22,229 bases of DNA from JALSJK01 sp964530345 (GCA_964530345.1 CAZGYJ010000030.1:1-22229), one strand, 5' to 3'. Shown: positions 7,068 to 15,228, numbered from the stretch's first letter. The notes: generated by a model not told the origin, from the letters alone. Numbers and translations: made by a program.

Positions 7068-8071
7068 GATACTGTGTGGTACTTCTGTTTGGCTCGGGTT
7101 TGCCAAAACTCTCTGGCTAAATCTAAAGCATGTTTCTGATTGTCAATTTTTCCTAAGGCTTTTAGGGCAATGGCTGCGGTGGAAATAATGGCCGATTCAC
7201 CATATTCATCTTTTTTTGCACCTTGCCAGATGTATACAAGATCAGAAGGGTCAAGATGTTTTGGTTTAATATGTCTTCGTTTGAAAAGTGCAGGCCATTG
7301 CTCATCAACCATGGTTCCTCTTTCCACACTCTGGACAAGGGTATCCACATCGGGATTACGTTCTGCTTCTCCGCCTTCACCTCTAAACACAGTGATGTTA
7401 TCGTCTAAAAGTAATGCTGCCTGTTGATGAACAGGGCGATAACCTGGATGAAATATACCTTGTATACTGGCCTTAGCATGTAATGGGTTAAGCATTCGTG
7501 CTAGGGTATGTACCGGTGATCGAAGTCCCATTAATCGACGCAATTCAATCATTTCATTAAGCTTGGGGCAAAAATGTTTGAGGCTTAAGTAACTGAAATG
7601 GTTTTGTTTTAGTTGATTGGCCGATTCTTGAAAAGAACGAGCTGGTTTGATTCCAAATAGCGGCAAAATGTCTTCGGTATAGATTCTGTTTTCACTATGG
7701 CCTGATGCCCCGTGCATGAAGACGCCAATATTATTGTCAGCCAATAATAAAGCAGATAATAAAAACCAGGGTAAATGACGTCTTTTTCCGGCATAGGAAG
7801 ACCAGTCCAGATCAACGCTTATAGATTGGCCGGGTTGTTCAAAAGAATCTCGTGCTGCTTTGACAAAGCCAGCCAGTTCTTCGGCAGATTCTTCCTTCAC
7901 TCTCATTAGCATCAAGAAAGCGCCTAATTGTACTGGTTCAACTTTGTTGTCCATGATCATGGACATGGCGGCGTAGGCTTCTTCGTGAGTTAAAGAGCGT
8001 GAACCTTTTTTCCCTTTCCCGAGAACTCGAATGAATTGTGCGAATGGATGTTCTTGGTAGTGATTAGTCAT
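7064..8071 (-). CDS. TrpD2/YbiB-like glycosyltransferase-fold protein
   Basis: The 335-residue protein resembles the YbiB (TrpD2) branch of the anthranilate phosphoribosyltransferase fold. Members of this branch bind nucleic acid and are not thought to make tryptophan. Shared features are the N-terminal helical domain (FIRVLGKGKKGSRSLTHEEA, MRVKEESAEELAGF), a HGASG segment near residue 122, and ELRRLMGLRSPVHTLARMLNP near 180. The KxGNR-type phosphoribosyl-pyrophosphate binding motif of true TrpD is not visible. Basic stretches such as KGKKGSR would suit nucleic-acid contact. It starts at the ATG at 8071 without an obvious ribosome site. Its TGA overlaps the start of the downstream hydrolase. 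Enzymatic activity is uncertain. Confidence 0.83.
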   Translation of the reverse strand: MTNHYQEHPFAQFIRVLGKGKKGSRSLTHEEAYAAMSMIMDNKVEPVQLGAFLMLMRVKEESAEELAGFVKAARDSFEQPGQSISVDLDWSSYAGKRRHLPWFLLSALLLADNNIGVFMHGASGHSENRIYTEDILPLFGIKPARSFQESANQLKQNHFSYLSLKHFCPKLNEMIELRRLMGLRSPVHTLARMLNPLHAKASIQGIFHPGYRPVHQQAALLLDDNITVFRGEGGEAERNPDVDTLVQSVERGTMVDEQWPALFKRRHIKPKHLDPSDLVYIWQGAKKDEYGESAIISTAAIALKALGKIDNQKHALDLAREFWQTRAKQKYHTVS

Positions 8072-8209
8072 GAGACAAATATATCAAAATGTACTGGAAT
8101 GGACTTTCTTTTCTTGACTCTGGAATTGATTGGCTAAATTTTATACACTGTTGTTTCAAGATGGTTAGAAATAGTAGCAATGTAATAATAATTTAAAGAG
8201 GGTAATAAT

Positions 8210-8617
8210 ATGAGAACAATTATTTTAGCAAGTTTTATGTCAGTATCTTTGGGAACGGCCAATGCTGCAGTATATAAATGTGAATCAGATTCTGGCGTAA
8301 GTTATCAGGATTCACCCTGCATTGGATATAAAAATTCAAAAAAAATCACCCTGACTTCGATTGATCCAAAGATTGTAAAACAAGCTCAGGTGAAGCTTGA
8401 AAAGGAATTGAAGCAGCAACAGATTTTAGAGCAGCAAAGAGCAGATGCGGAAAGAAAACAGCGAATTTTAAGAGCCATGGAATTAAAAGCCAGCGCAGAG
8501 CAAGATCTGGTTTATGAAACTCGTATGCAAACTTACGCGATTAATGACAATACCCGCGCTATTGACCGACATACCCGAAATCAGTATCGGGGTGGGGTGA
8601 TTTACCGCAGTTATTAA
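8210..8617 (+). CDS. DUF4124 domain secreted protein
   Basis: This 135-residue protein has a signal peptide (MRTIILASFMSVSLGTANA, cleavage likely after residue 19). A short DUF4124 domain follows at once: AAVYKCESDSGVSYQDSPC, with two cysteines that probably form a disulfide in the periplasm. Residues about 55-100 are rich in Gln, Glu, Lys and Arg (QVKLEKELKQQQILEQQRA) and should form a coiled coil. The function of the family is unknown. The start is secure: AAAGAGGG lies eight bases before the ATG. The gene stands alone, divergent from the trpD2-like gene with 138 bp between starts, and converges on cyoE across an inverted repeat. Confidence 0.88.
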   Translation: MRTIILASFMSVSLGTANAAVYKCESDSGVSYQDSPCIGYKNSKKITLTSIDPKIVKQAQVKLEKELKQQQILEQQRADAERKQRILRAMELKASAEQDLVYETRMQTYAINDNTRAIDRHTRNQYRGGVIYRSY

Positions 8618-8623
8618 TTAAGT

Positions 8624-8701
8624 CTTGAATTCGTGACTTCACTACGGCACAGACGGCAAGTTCTTGCCTCCTGTTATCTGCATTGAAGTCACGGATTCAA
8701 G
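8624..8701. repeat. Nested inverted repeat between convergent genes
   Basis: CTTGAATTCGTGACTTCA at 8624-8641 matches the reverse complement of 8684-8701 at 17 of 18 positions. In the 42-nt spacer is a perfect small hairpin, GGCAAG 8655-8660 with CTTGCC 8663-8668. The TGA stop of cyoE (8697-8699) is inside the right arm. No T tract follows in either direction. It lies between the DUF4124 gene and cyoE, where a bidirectional 3' end is needed, so a transcription or RNA-end role is plausible. Confidence 0.6.
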
Positions 8702-9605
8702 TAAGTTTTAATGCAGAAGAGAAAAACACGTAAGCGTAATGATCAATGAGTAACGCAGCGAATAGGATCATTAAATAGATAATTGAAAATCCAAAAGTTT
8801 TCATGGCAGTTTTATTATCCTTTTGACGCATCATTTTTATCGCATAGTAGATAAAAATGATGCCGAGTGGTACTGCGGCTGCCAGATAAATCAAGCCACT
8901 CATGCCGGTTAGGTATGGCAGTAGCGTTACGATAAACAACAGGATGGTGTAAAGTAAAATCTGTAACCGGGTAAATTCGACGCCATGAGTCACTGGTAGC
9001 ATAGGAATATCCGCCTTCGCATATTCTTCTTTTTTGGCAATCGCCAAGGCCCAAAAATGAGGTGGAGTCCAGACAAAAATAATTAAAAACAACAGCAGTG
9101 CATGTGGATGGACCTCTCCTGTTATAGCACACCAGCCTAAAACCGGTGGCGCAGCTCCTGCTGCGCCTCCAATAACAATATTCTGTGGCGTAGCATGTTT
9201 AAGGTAAACGGTATATAAAATGGCATAACCGACCAAAGATAAAAAAGTCAGGATAGCTGTTAGCATATTAACTTTGGTGACCAGAATAACCATGGAGACT
9301 GCCCCAAGAAGCAAGGCAAAACCAATAACTTTTCCAGAGCTGAGGTTGCCTTGTGGTAAAGGCCGGTTTTCGGTTCTTGCCATTTCAGCATCAGCTTTTT
9401 GATCAAGATAATGATTAATCGCAGCTGCCGATGAAGACGCCAGGGCAATTCCTATAGTACTCCAGATAAAAAGATCAAGAGGTGGTTGTTCAGGCGTTGC
9501 CAATAACATGCCGACGATGGCAGTAAACACAATCAATAACACAACTTTGGGTTTGCATAGTTCCAGATAATTTTTCCATGAAAGCGCCGCAGTTTTATTT
9601 ACCAT
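8697..9605 (-). CDS. cyoE: Protoheme IX farnesyltransferase (heme O synthase)
   Basis: CyoE/CtaB transfers a farnesyl group to heme b to make heme o, needed for heme-copper oxidases, in the inner membrane. The 302-residue protein is almost wholly membrane helices. The UbiA-family aspartate motif is seen as N64, D68 and D72 in NHYLDQKAD, followed by ARTENRPLP (76-84). The second loop is WTPPHFWALAIAKKEEYAKAD, with DIPMLPVTHG after it. The start is the ATG at 9605; no strong ribosome site is visible. No oxidase subunit or surf1/ctaA gene is adjacent, so it appears separated from the usual cytochrome oxidase cluster. It is divergent from the M16 peptidase pair. Its stop codon lies inside an inverted repeat. 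Confidence 0.96.
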   Translation of the reverse strand: MVNKTAALSWKNYLELCKPKVVLLIVFTAIVGMLLATPEQPPLDLFIWSTIGIALASSSAAAINHYLDQKADAEMARTENRPLPQGNLSSGKVIGFALLLGAVSMVILVTKVNMLTAILTFLSLVGYAILYTVYLKHATPQNIVIGGAAGAAPPVLGWCAITGEVHPHALLLFLIIFVWTPPHFWALAIAKKEEYAKADIPMLPVTHGVEFTRLQILLYTILLFIVTLLPYLTGMSGLIYLAAAVPLGIIFIYYAIKMMRQKDNKTAMKTFGFSIIYLMILFAALLIDHYAYVFFSSALKLT

Positions 9606-9762
9606 CGTTTTTTAAACAGATTCCAATTTTTATTGTATAGAATAGACAAGGGTATGCATTTTACTTCAGTTTGTTATATTGTTGACTGTTTTTCCCAGGA
9701 ATTATTTGAGATTACCATAGTCTCATCGCACAATGCTATTAATCAAGGTTAAAGGAGAACAT

Positions 9763-11133
9763 ATGAAGTTACAACGATTCATCATCTTATTGCTGATGTT
9801 TCCTGTTTTCAGTCAGGCGGCTGAAGTTAAAGTACAGGAACACATGCTCAATAACGGCTTAAAAGTATTGGTAAAAGAGGATCATCGCTCGCCAGTTGTG
9901 GTAACACAGGTCTGGTACAAAGTCGGTTCCAGTTATGAGCCTGGTGGCATTACAGGTATTTCACACATGCTGGAGCATATGATGTTTAAGGGTACAGATA
10001 AACATCCAGTTGGGGAATTTTCTCGAATAATTGCCGAAAATGGCGGTAATGAAAATGCTTTTACCGGTCGTGATTATACGGCCTATTTTCAAACTCTTGA
10101 GAAATCCCGTTTGCCAATCAGTTTTGAACTCGAAGCGGATCGAATGCGTCACTTACATTTGCTAGAAAGCGAATTAGTCAAGGAATTGCAGGTTGTGACT
10201 GAAGAACGCAGGATGCGGACTGATGATAAGCCCAGAGCAAAATTACAGGAACATTTCAGTGCAATGGCATATTTGAACAGTCCTTATAAAAATCCGGTGA
10301 TTGGTTGGCCGGCAGATATTGCAGCTTACACCGTAAAGGATCTTCAGCAATGGTATGAACGTTGGTATGCACCGAATAATGCGACTGTCGTGGTTGTGGG
10401 TGATGTGGTTCCTAAGGAAGTTTTCAAATTAGCAGAAAAATATTTTGGACCATTGAAACCCAGTGAACTTGACCAGGTAAAACCACAAACAGAAGTCAAG
10501 CAACTTGGCGTGAAGAAAATGACGATAAAGTTGCCAGCAAAGCTGCCGTATATCCTGATGGGCTATAAAGTGCCGGTTTTGACAACAGCAGAAAATGAAT
10601 GGGAAGCTTATGCTCTAGAAGTTTTAGCAGGAATTCTGGATGGAGGAAATAGCGCACGACTTCAATCCCAATTGGTGCGAGGGCAACAAATCGCTGTGGC
10701 GGCAGGAGCAAGTTATAATTTAACAACAAGGTTGTCGAATTTGTTTATGTTGGATGCTACACCTGCAAAAGGAAAAACTGTTTATGATATGGAGTTTGCT
10801 CTGAAGCAACAAGTTTCTGATTTGAAAACCAAAAAAGTAACTTCGGAAGAATTGGCTAGAATCAAAGCTCAGGTATTATCTGGGGCAATTTACGAACGTG
10901 ATTCTAATTTTTATCAGGCCATGCAATTAGGGATGTACGAAACAGTTGGTCTTGGTTGGCAAAAAGTTGATGAATATGTTTCCAAAGTTAATCAAATTAC
11001 CGCAGAGCAAGTTCAACAGGTGGCTCGGAAATATTTAATTGATAACCGTTTGAGTATTGCTTATTTAGACCCTCAATCCATGAAAAAAAATCAAATTAAT
11101 AAAACTATGACAGGAGGTCGTCATGCGCGCTAA
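9763..11133 (+). CDS. M16 family zinc metallopeptidase, catalytic member
   Basis: This is a pitrilysin/insulinase-family peptidase of 456 residues, exported by a signal peptide (MKLQRFIILLLMFPVFSQAA). The inverted zinc motif HxxEH is intact as H68-M-L-E71-H72. The third ligand is expected at E147 or E148 in VVTEERR. The second M16 half includes NEWEAYALEVLAGILDGG and the RGQQIAVAAG segment. The start at 9763 has AAAGGAG five bases before it; an upstream ATG at 9733 would put ten residues before the signal peptide and is rejected. The gene overlaps its non-catalytic partner by 11 nt. Such pairs usually form a heterodimer that degrades peptides in the periplasm. The substrate is unknown. Confidence 0.93.
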   Translation: MKLQRFIILLLMFPVFSQAAEVKVQEHMLNNGLKVLVKEDHRSPVVVTQVWYKVGSSYEPGGITGISHMLEHMMFKGTDKHPVGEFSRIIAENGGNENAFTGRDYTAYFQTLEKSRLPISFELEADRMRHLHLLESELVKELQVVTEERRMRTDDKPRAKLQEHFSAMAYLNSPYKNPVIGWPADIAAYTVKDLQQWYERWYAPNNATVVVVGDVVPKEVFKLAEKYFGPLKPSELDQVKPQTEVKQLGVKKMTIKLPAKLPYILMGYKVPVLTTAENEWEAYALEVLAGILDGGNSARLQSQLVRGQQIAVAAGASYNLTTRLSNLFMLDATPAKGKTVYDMEFALKQQVSDLKTKKVTSEELARIKAQVLSGAIYERDSNFYQAMQLGMYETVGLGWQKVDEYVSKVNQITAEQVQQVARKYLIDNRLSIAYLDPQSMKKNQINKTMTGGRHAR

Positions 11134-12424
11134 ATTTTTGTTGTTGTTTCTTTTTGTATTTAGTCAAAACAGTTTTTCAGCCGCTAAGATTGAAACCTGG
11201 AATACCGATAAAGGTAGTCGGGTTTATTATGTTCACACTCAAGGGCTGCCAATGGTTGATATCCAGGTGGTTTTTGCAGCGGGTAGCGCCTACGACGGCA
11301 AACAGTTTGGTGTGTCTGAATTAACTTCAAGTATGCTTGAAACGGGCGCCGGGAACTGGAATGCTGATGAAATAGCCCAGCGTTTTGAAAATGTGGGTGC
11401 TCAATTTGCTGTTGGAAGTTCTGTGGACCGGGCCTGGTTATCTCTACGTACTCTAACTAAGCCTGAATTGTTCAATGAAGCATTAACTACCATGCAGACA
11501 ATTTTGACTAGCCCCACGTTTAGTCAGCAAGATTTTGACCGGGAAAAGAATCGTACCCTGGCAGGTTTAAAACATCGGGAAGAATCACCAGGTGCACAGG
11601 CGTCCATTGCCTTTAACAAGGCTTTGTATGGCGATCATCCTTATGCACACCCGGGTACTGGCTTTATCGAGACTGTGCAAAAATTTGGGGTGGAAGATTT
11701 ACGAAATTTCTATCAGCAATATTATGTTGCAGCAAATGCTATGGTTGTGATTGTTGGAGATTTGACTCAACAACAAGCCAGAGAAACAGCCGAAACTCTG
11801 CTAAAAGATTTGCCGGTCGGGACAACGGCTGAACCGCCTCCACCTGTTTCGATGCCTGGCAAAGGCAAATATCAACATATTGAATTTGAATCCACTCAAA
11901 CCCATGTGCTTTCTGGTTTACCTGGAATGCACCGAAAAGATCGGGATTATTTTCCATTATATGTTGGAAATCATATTTTGGGTGGCAGTGGTCTTGTTTC
12001 CAAGCTTTTTAAAGAAATCAGGGAAAAAAGAGGTTTGGCGTATAGTGCGAATAGCTATTTCTTGCCCTATTATAGAAAAGGTCCATTTAGAATGAGTTTG
12101 CAAACTCGTAATGACCAGGCTCCAAAAGCCCTGGAAGTGTTGAATCAAACGATACGTGATTATGTTAAGCAAGGTCCAACTGAACAGGAACTGATTGCCG
12201 CCAAGAAAAATATCAAAGGTGGTTTTGTAATGCGTTTTGATACTAACAGCAAGCTGACCAGTTATGTGTCCATGATCGGGTTTTATCAGTTACCTTTGGA
12301 TTATCTCGAAACATTCCCGGAAAAGGTTGATGCCGTCACAGTGGAATCAATTAGAGATGCCTTTCAGCGCAGAATTAAACCGGAATTACTCCAGACGATC
12401 ACTGTCGGGAAAAGTGAAAAATAA
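11123..12424 (+). CDS. M16 family peptidase homologue without zinc site
   Basis: This is the second M16 protein, of 433 residues, with a signal peptide (MRAKFLLLFLFVFSQNSFSA). At the place of the HxxEH motif it reads GVSELTSSMLETG, so all three positions are changed (H to E, E to S, H to S) and it should not bind zinc. The rest of the fold is kept, including YYVAANAMVVIVGDLT and the EIREKRGLAYS segment that forms part of the substrate pocket. It is therefore likely the regulatory or substrate-binding half of a heterodimer with the preceding gene. AGGAGG at 11112-11117, inside the end of that gene, gives a strong ribosome site five bases before the ATG. rsmD overlaps its 3' end by 11 nt. Confidence 0.92.
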   Translation: MRAKFLLLFLFVFSQNSFSAAKIETWNTDKGSRVYYVHTQGLPMVDIQVVFAAGSAYDGKQFGVSELTSSMLETGAGNWNADEIAQRFENVGAQFAVGSSVDRAWLSLRTLTKPELFNEALTTMQTILTSPTFSQQDFDREKNRTLAGLKHREESPGAQASIAFNKALYGDHPYAHPGTGFIETVQKFGVEDLRNFYQQYYVAANAMVVIVGDLTQQQARETAETLLKDLPVGTTAEPPPPVSMPGKGKYQHIEFESTQTHVLSGLPGMHRKDRDYFPLYVGNHILGGSGLVSKLFKEIREKRGLAYSANSYFLPYYRKGPFRMSLQTRNDQAPKALEVLNQTIRDYVKQGPTEQELIAAKKNIKGGFVMRFDTNSKLTSYVSMIGFYQLPLDYLETFPEKVDAVTVESIRDAFQRRIKPELLQTITVGKSEK

Positions 12425-12965
12425 ACTGCGAATTATCGGCGGACAGTGGCGTAGCAGACAGTTAAAATTCACCGAAACACCGGGGTTAAGGCCGACCCCG
12501 GCAAGGGTTCGGGAAACCTTATTTAACTGGCTGCAATATGATGTCGCTGGAAGCCGCTGTCTGGATTTGTATGCTGGAAGTGGCGCTCTAGGATTTGAAG
12601 CCGCCTCCCGAGGAGCAGTTAAAGTTGTACAGGTGGAACAGGATAGGGATGCCTGTCGTCAATTACACACTAATGCAGAAGCATTGGCTGCACAGCAGGT
12701 GAAAATTATTAATTCTGAAGTTTTCAGATTTTTGGCCGGGAATGCGGAGGTTTTTGATTTGGCATTTCTCGATCCACCTTTCGCCAAGGGTTTAGCAATC
12801 CAGACTTGTCAGTGGTTGGAGGATAAGGAATGGTTAGCGGAAAACGCTAAAATATACCTGGAGACCGAGCAAAATTTGTCTATACAAGACATTCCTGAAA
12901 ACTGGCGATTAAAAAAGGAAAAGCAAGCCGGAGAAGTTAATTACCGACTATTTGAGCGAAATTAG
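12414..12965 (+). CDS. rsmD: 16S rRNA (guanine-966 N2) methyltransferase
   Basis: RsmD methylates G966 of 16S rRNA in the assembling 30S subunit. From the GTG at 12414 the protein has 183 residues and begins KNKLRIIGGQWRSR, the family's usual N-terminus. A longer frame reaches back to 12327, but those residues lie in the M16 gene in another frame and do not match RsmD. Motifs are RPTPARVRETLFNWL (26-40), the SAM-binding loop DLYAGSGALGFEAASRG (51-67) and the catalytic DPPF (120-123). It overlaps the preceding gene by 11 nt, so it is probably translated by coupling. The chain to coaD is a common bacterial neighbourhood. Confidence 0.94.
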   Translation: MKNKLRIIGGQWRSRQLKFTETPGLRPTPARVRETLFNWLQYDVAGSRCLDLYAGSGALGFEAASRGAVKVVQVEQDRDACRQLHTNAEALAAQQVKIINSEVFRFLAGNAEVFDLAFLDPPFAKGLAIQTCQWLEDKEWLAENAKIYLETEQNLSIQDIPENWRLKKEKQAGEVNYRLFERN

Positions 12966-13026
12966 CTGCTTTTTATCTTGATTTTAGTATAGAATTAGCC
13001 ACTTTTTTTCAGTCGACTAAAGTTTT

Positions 13027-13512
13027 ATGCAGATAACCGCTATTTATCCAGGTACCTTTGATCCCATTACCAATGGTCATCTGGACTTGATTGCAAGAGC
13101 CTCAAGAATCCATTACAGGGTCATTGTGGCCGTGGCAGAAAACAAGGATAAGCAGCCCTTGTTTTCTTTGCCGGAGCGAGTAGAAATGATAAAGCAAGTC
13201 ACGCGGGAGTTTAACTCGGTTTCAGTTTTGGGGTTTGATAATTTATTAGTTGAATTTGCCAAGCAACAAAATGCGGACGTAATTCTACGAGGTCTTCGAG
13301 CGGTTTCAGATTTTGAATTTGAGTTTCAGCTCGCTGGTATGAACAGGCGGCTTTCGCCTGAACTGGAAACAGTTTTTTTAACGCCTGCAGAACAATATGA
13401 ATTTATTTCATCCAGTATGATCAGAGAAATAGCCAAGCTTGGAGGTGATGTTTCCAGCTGCGTACCGTTGACGGTACAAAAAAAATTAACCCAGAAATTT
13501 AGTGAGAAATAA
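13027..13512 (+). CDS. coaD: Phosphopantetheine adenylyltransferase
   Basis: CoaD joins ATP and 4'-phosphopantetheine to make dephospho-CoA, the fourth of the five CoA-synthesis steps. The 161-residue protein has the nucleotidyltransferase motif YPGTFDPITNGH, with Thr10 and His18 as the ATP phosphate contacts. It also has RGLR (88-91) and the ISSS-x2-R motif (127-133). The length is typical of the family. The start is the ATG at 13027; 61 bp separate it from rsmD and no strong ribosome site is visible. The ferredoxin gene starts 2 nt after its stop, so the two are cotranscribed. Confidence 0.97.
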   Translation: MQITAIYPGTFDPITNGHLDLIARASRIHYRVIVAVAENKDKQPLFSLPERVEMIKQVTREFNSVSVLGFDNLLVEFAKQQNADVILRGLRAVSDFEFEFQLAGMNRRLSPELETVFLTPAEQYEFISSSMIREIAKLGGDVSSCVPLTVQKKLTQKFSEK

Positions 13513-13514
13513 AT

Positions 13515-13760
13515 ATGGCTTTATTAATTGATGATGAATGTATCAATTGTGATGTTTGTGAACCCGAATGCCCAAACGGCGCTATATCGCAGGGTGAGGA
13601 AATCTATGTGATTGATCCTGAGTTATGTACAGAATGTGTTGGTCATCATGACCTGCCACAATGTGTTGAAGTATGTCCCGTTGAATGTATTGATAAGGAT
13701 CCTGATGTGGTTGAGGACAAGGATACGCTATATCAAAAATATATAAAATTGAGTCAATAG
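13515..13760 (+). CDS. 2[4Fe-4S] ferredoxin, YfhL/Allochromatium type
   Basis: This small cytoplasmic electron carrier has 81 residues and two cluster motifs. The first is Cys9-x2-Cys12-x2-Cys15-x3-Cys19-Pro. The second is Cys38-x2-Cys41-x8-Cys50-x3-Cys54-Pro. The eight-residue insertion between Cys41 and Cys50 and the C-terminal extension define the Allochromatium vinosum (YfhL) class, whose clusters have very low and unequal potentials. The redox partner is not known for this gene. The position just after coaD, with 2 nt between, is common in gammaproteobacteria. Translation is probably coupled. Its stop is followed after the small hairpin by the convergent rimI gene. Confidence 0.95.
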   Translation: MALLIDDECINCDVCEPECPNGAISQGEEIYVIDPELCTECVGHHDLPQCVEVCPVECIDKDPDVVEDKDTLYQKYIKLSQ

Positions 13761-13786
13761 CCACGTTATCAAAAGTTCCTCTTCTG

Positions 13787-13803
13787 AAGCAGGTTTTCTG
13801 CTT
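13787..13803. terminator. Small hairpin between convergent ferredoxin and rimI genes
   Basis: AAGCAG at 13787-13792 pairs with CTGCTT at 13798-13803 around a GTTTT loop. It lies in the 47-bp space between the ferredoxin stop and the rimI stop, counted after the false gap is removed. T-rich but interrupted sequence follows on the plus side. It could serve as a weak bidirectional terminator. Confidence 0.45.
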
Positions 13804-13805
13804 GG

Positions 13806-14015
13806 AGTTATTCTTTCTTGGGTAACTCTAATCCCAGCATCACCGCATCTTCCCTGCCATNNNNNNNNNNNNNNNNNNNNNNNNNNNNNNNNNNNNNNNN
13901 NNNNNNNNNNNNNNNNNNNNNNNNNNNNNNNNNNNNNNNNNNNNNNNNNNNNNNNNNNNNAGTTATTCTTTCTTGGGTAACTCTAATCCCAGCATCACCG
14001 CATCTTCCCTGCCAT
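13806..14015. other. False scaffold gap: 100 N flanked by the same 55 bases
   Basis: The 55 bases at 13806-13860 are identical to those at 13961-14015, with 100 N between. The two contigs evidently overlap by one assembler word, and the N block has no sequence behind it. Joining the copies restores a 47-bp space between the ferredoxin and rimI stops. The 55 bases cover the 3' end of rimI. A true tandem duplication is possible but less simple. Confidence 0.9.
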
Positions 14016-14520
14016 TTTCGCTGGGATAGTAGTCCTTTCTAATACCGATTTCATTGAAACCTAAACTTTGATACAAAGCAATGGCCGCTTCATTGGTGGG
14101 CCTGACCTCCAGGAAAATACTTTCCGCCCACCGCGATTTTGCTTGATCGATAATATGTTCCAGCATGAACTTGCCTATCCCCTGTTTTTGTTCTGCGGGG
14201 TCAACACAAATATTCATGATGTGGAACTCTCCAGCTGCTGTAGAAACAATGCAGTATCCTAATACCTTGTCCAGTTCATCGCACACCCAACAGCTATACC
14301 TAGCCTTGAAGCAATCATTGAAGATTCCTTCGCTCCAGGGGTAGTTGTAAACTTGTTTCTCTATTGCCAATACTGCGGGGAGGTCTGATTCGCGCATTTT
14401 GCGCATACGGAGCAGATCTTTGCGGTCTACCGTGCCGGGGAAAACTCGGGCATAAAAGTCTCTGTCGGCATCGTAACTAACTTTATCTTTAATTATTTCG
14501 TATAAATCTGAAAATTTCAT
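13963..14520 (-). CDS. rimI: Ribosomal-protein-alanine N-acetyltransferase
   Basis: RimI acetylates the N-terminal alanine of ribosomal protein S18. It is a GNAT enzyme with acetyl-CoA bound at the Q-x-x-G-x-G loop, here EQKQGIGK. Other signatures are NYPWSEGIFNDCF, HIMNICVDP, the RPTNEAAIALYQSLGF helix and KDYYPSENGREDAVMLGLEL at the end. It has 185 residues, about 35-40 more than usual. The extra N-terminal part ends near RMRKMRESDLP, where internal ATGs would give the family length, but none has a ribosome site. The longer start at 14520 is only 6 nt after the uracil-DNA glycosylase stop, which supports it by coupling. The 3' end is complete in both flanking copies of the false gap. Confidence 0.88.
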   Translation of the reverse strand: MKFSDLYEIIKDKVSYDADRDFYARVFPGTVDRKDLLRMRKMRESDLPAVLAIEKQVYNYPWSEGIFNDCFKARYSCWVCDELDKVLGYCIVSTAAGEFHIMNICVDPAEQKQGIGKFMLEHIIDQAKSRWAESIFLEVRPTNEAAIALYQSLGFNEIGIRKDYYPSENGREDAVMLGLELPKKE

Positions 14521-14526
14521 AAGGCT

Positions 14527-15219
14527 TTATATTTCACGGTATGTTTTTAGTGCCAATTGCAAATCTTGCCAGGCTTTACGTTTTTCTAATAATGAGCGCA
14601 ATAAATACGCAGGATGATAAATGACTATCACTGGAATTGCATCTAAAAAATAAACTTTCCCTCGTAATTTTCCGATTGGCTCTGTAGTTTTTAATAGTTG
14701 CTGCGCTGCGATTCTGCCGACTGCAAGAATGATCTTTGGCTTTATTAAGTCGATTTGACGTTGCAAAAAATCAGAGCAAGCCGATACTTCTTCCGGTTTT
14801 GGATCACGGTTGTTGGGCGGTCTGCATTTAAGAATATTGGCAATGAAAACCTGTTCCCGGCTCAGGTTGATTGCCCGCAGCATTTCATTTAACAATTGCC
14901 CGGCTTTGCCGACAAAAGGTTCTCCTTGCAGATCTTCATTTTGTCCAGGCGCTTCGCCTATTAATAACCAGTCAGCATGAGTGTTGCCAGTGCCAAAAAC
15001 TGTTTGCGTCCGGGTTTTATATAAATCACAAGCCTGACAGTTCGCAACTTCTTCACGTAACTCCTGCCATATTTCAGCTTCTGATGAGGGGGAAGAAAGT
15101 AACGGCTTGTCTTTTTCCGGGGCATGTTCAGTAATGGACGCCTCATGATTTGTTTTTGGCAGCCAAACATCAATTTCCATTGCCTCAAGATACAAAAGCC
15201 GTTTGCTTTCATTCGTCAT
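14527..15219 (-). CDS. Family 4 (Fe-S) uracil-DNA glycosylase
   Basis: This enzyme removes uracil from DNA to start base-excision repair. The 230-residue protein has the four cysteines of the [4Fe-4S] cluster: Cys61 and Cys64 (CQAC), Cys132 (LKCRPP) and Cys148. The active-site loops are GEAPGQNED (88-96) and HPAYLLR, beginning at His202. GEPFVGKAGQLL (99-110) is also typical. The first 50 residues are variable and polar, like the extension in phage-polymerase-type proteins of this family, and are probably disordered. GGGAG, overlapping the leuA stop codon, lies five bases before the ATG. It sits in a leuA-udg-rimI transcription unit with 9 and 6 nt spacings. Confidence 0.95.
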   Translation of the reverse strand: MTNESKRLLYLEAMEIDVWLPKTNHEASITEHAPEKDKPLLSSPSSEAEIWQELREEVANCQACDLYKTRTQTVFGTGNTHADWLLIGEAPGQNEDLQGEPFVGKAGQLLNEMLRAINLSREQVFIANILKCRPPNNRDPKPEEVSACSDFLQRQIDLIKPKIILAVGRIAAQQLLKTTEPIGKLRGKVYFLDAIPVIVIYHPAYLLRSLLEKRKAWQDLQLALKTYREI

Positions 15220-15228
15220 GCTGACTCC

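Noticed and set aside
8114..8147. TTGACT and TATACA as a promoter for the DUF4124 gene
   Set aside because: The spacing of 22 bases is too long for a standard sigma70 promoter.
12327..12413. Upstream extension of rsmD
   Set aside because: The sequence is the M16 gene read in another frame; RsmD homologues begin at about the GTG at 12414.
13818..14042. Open frame reading through the first N run
   Set aside because: It exists only because N was translated as unknown residues between two copies of the same 55 bases, antisense to rimI.
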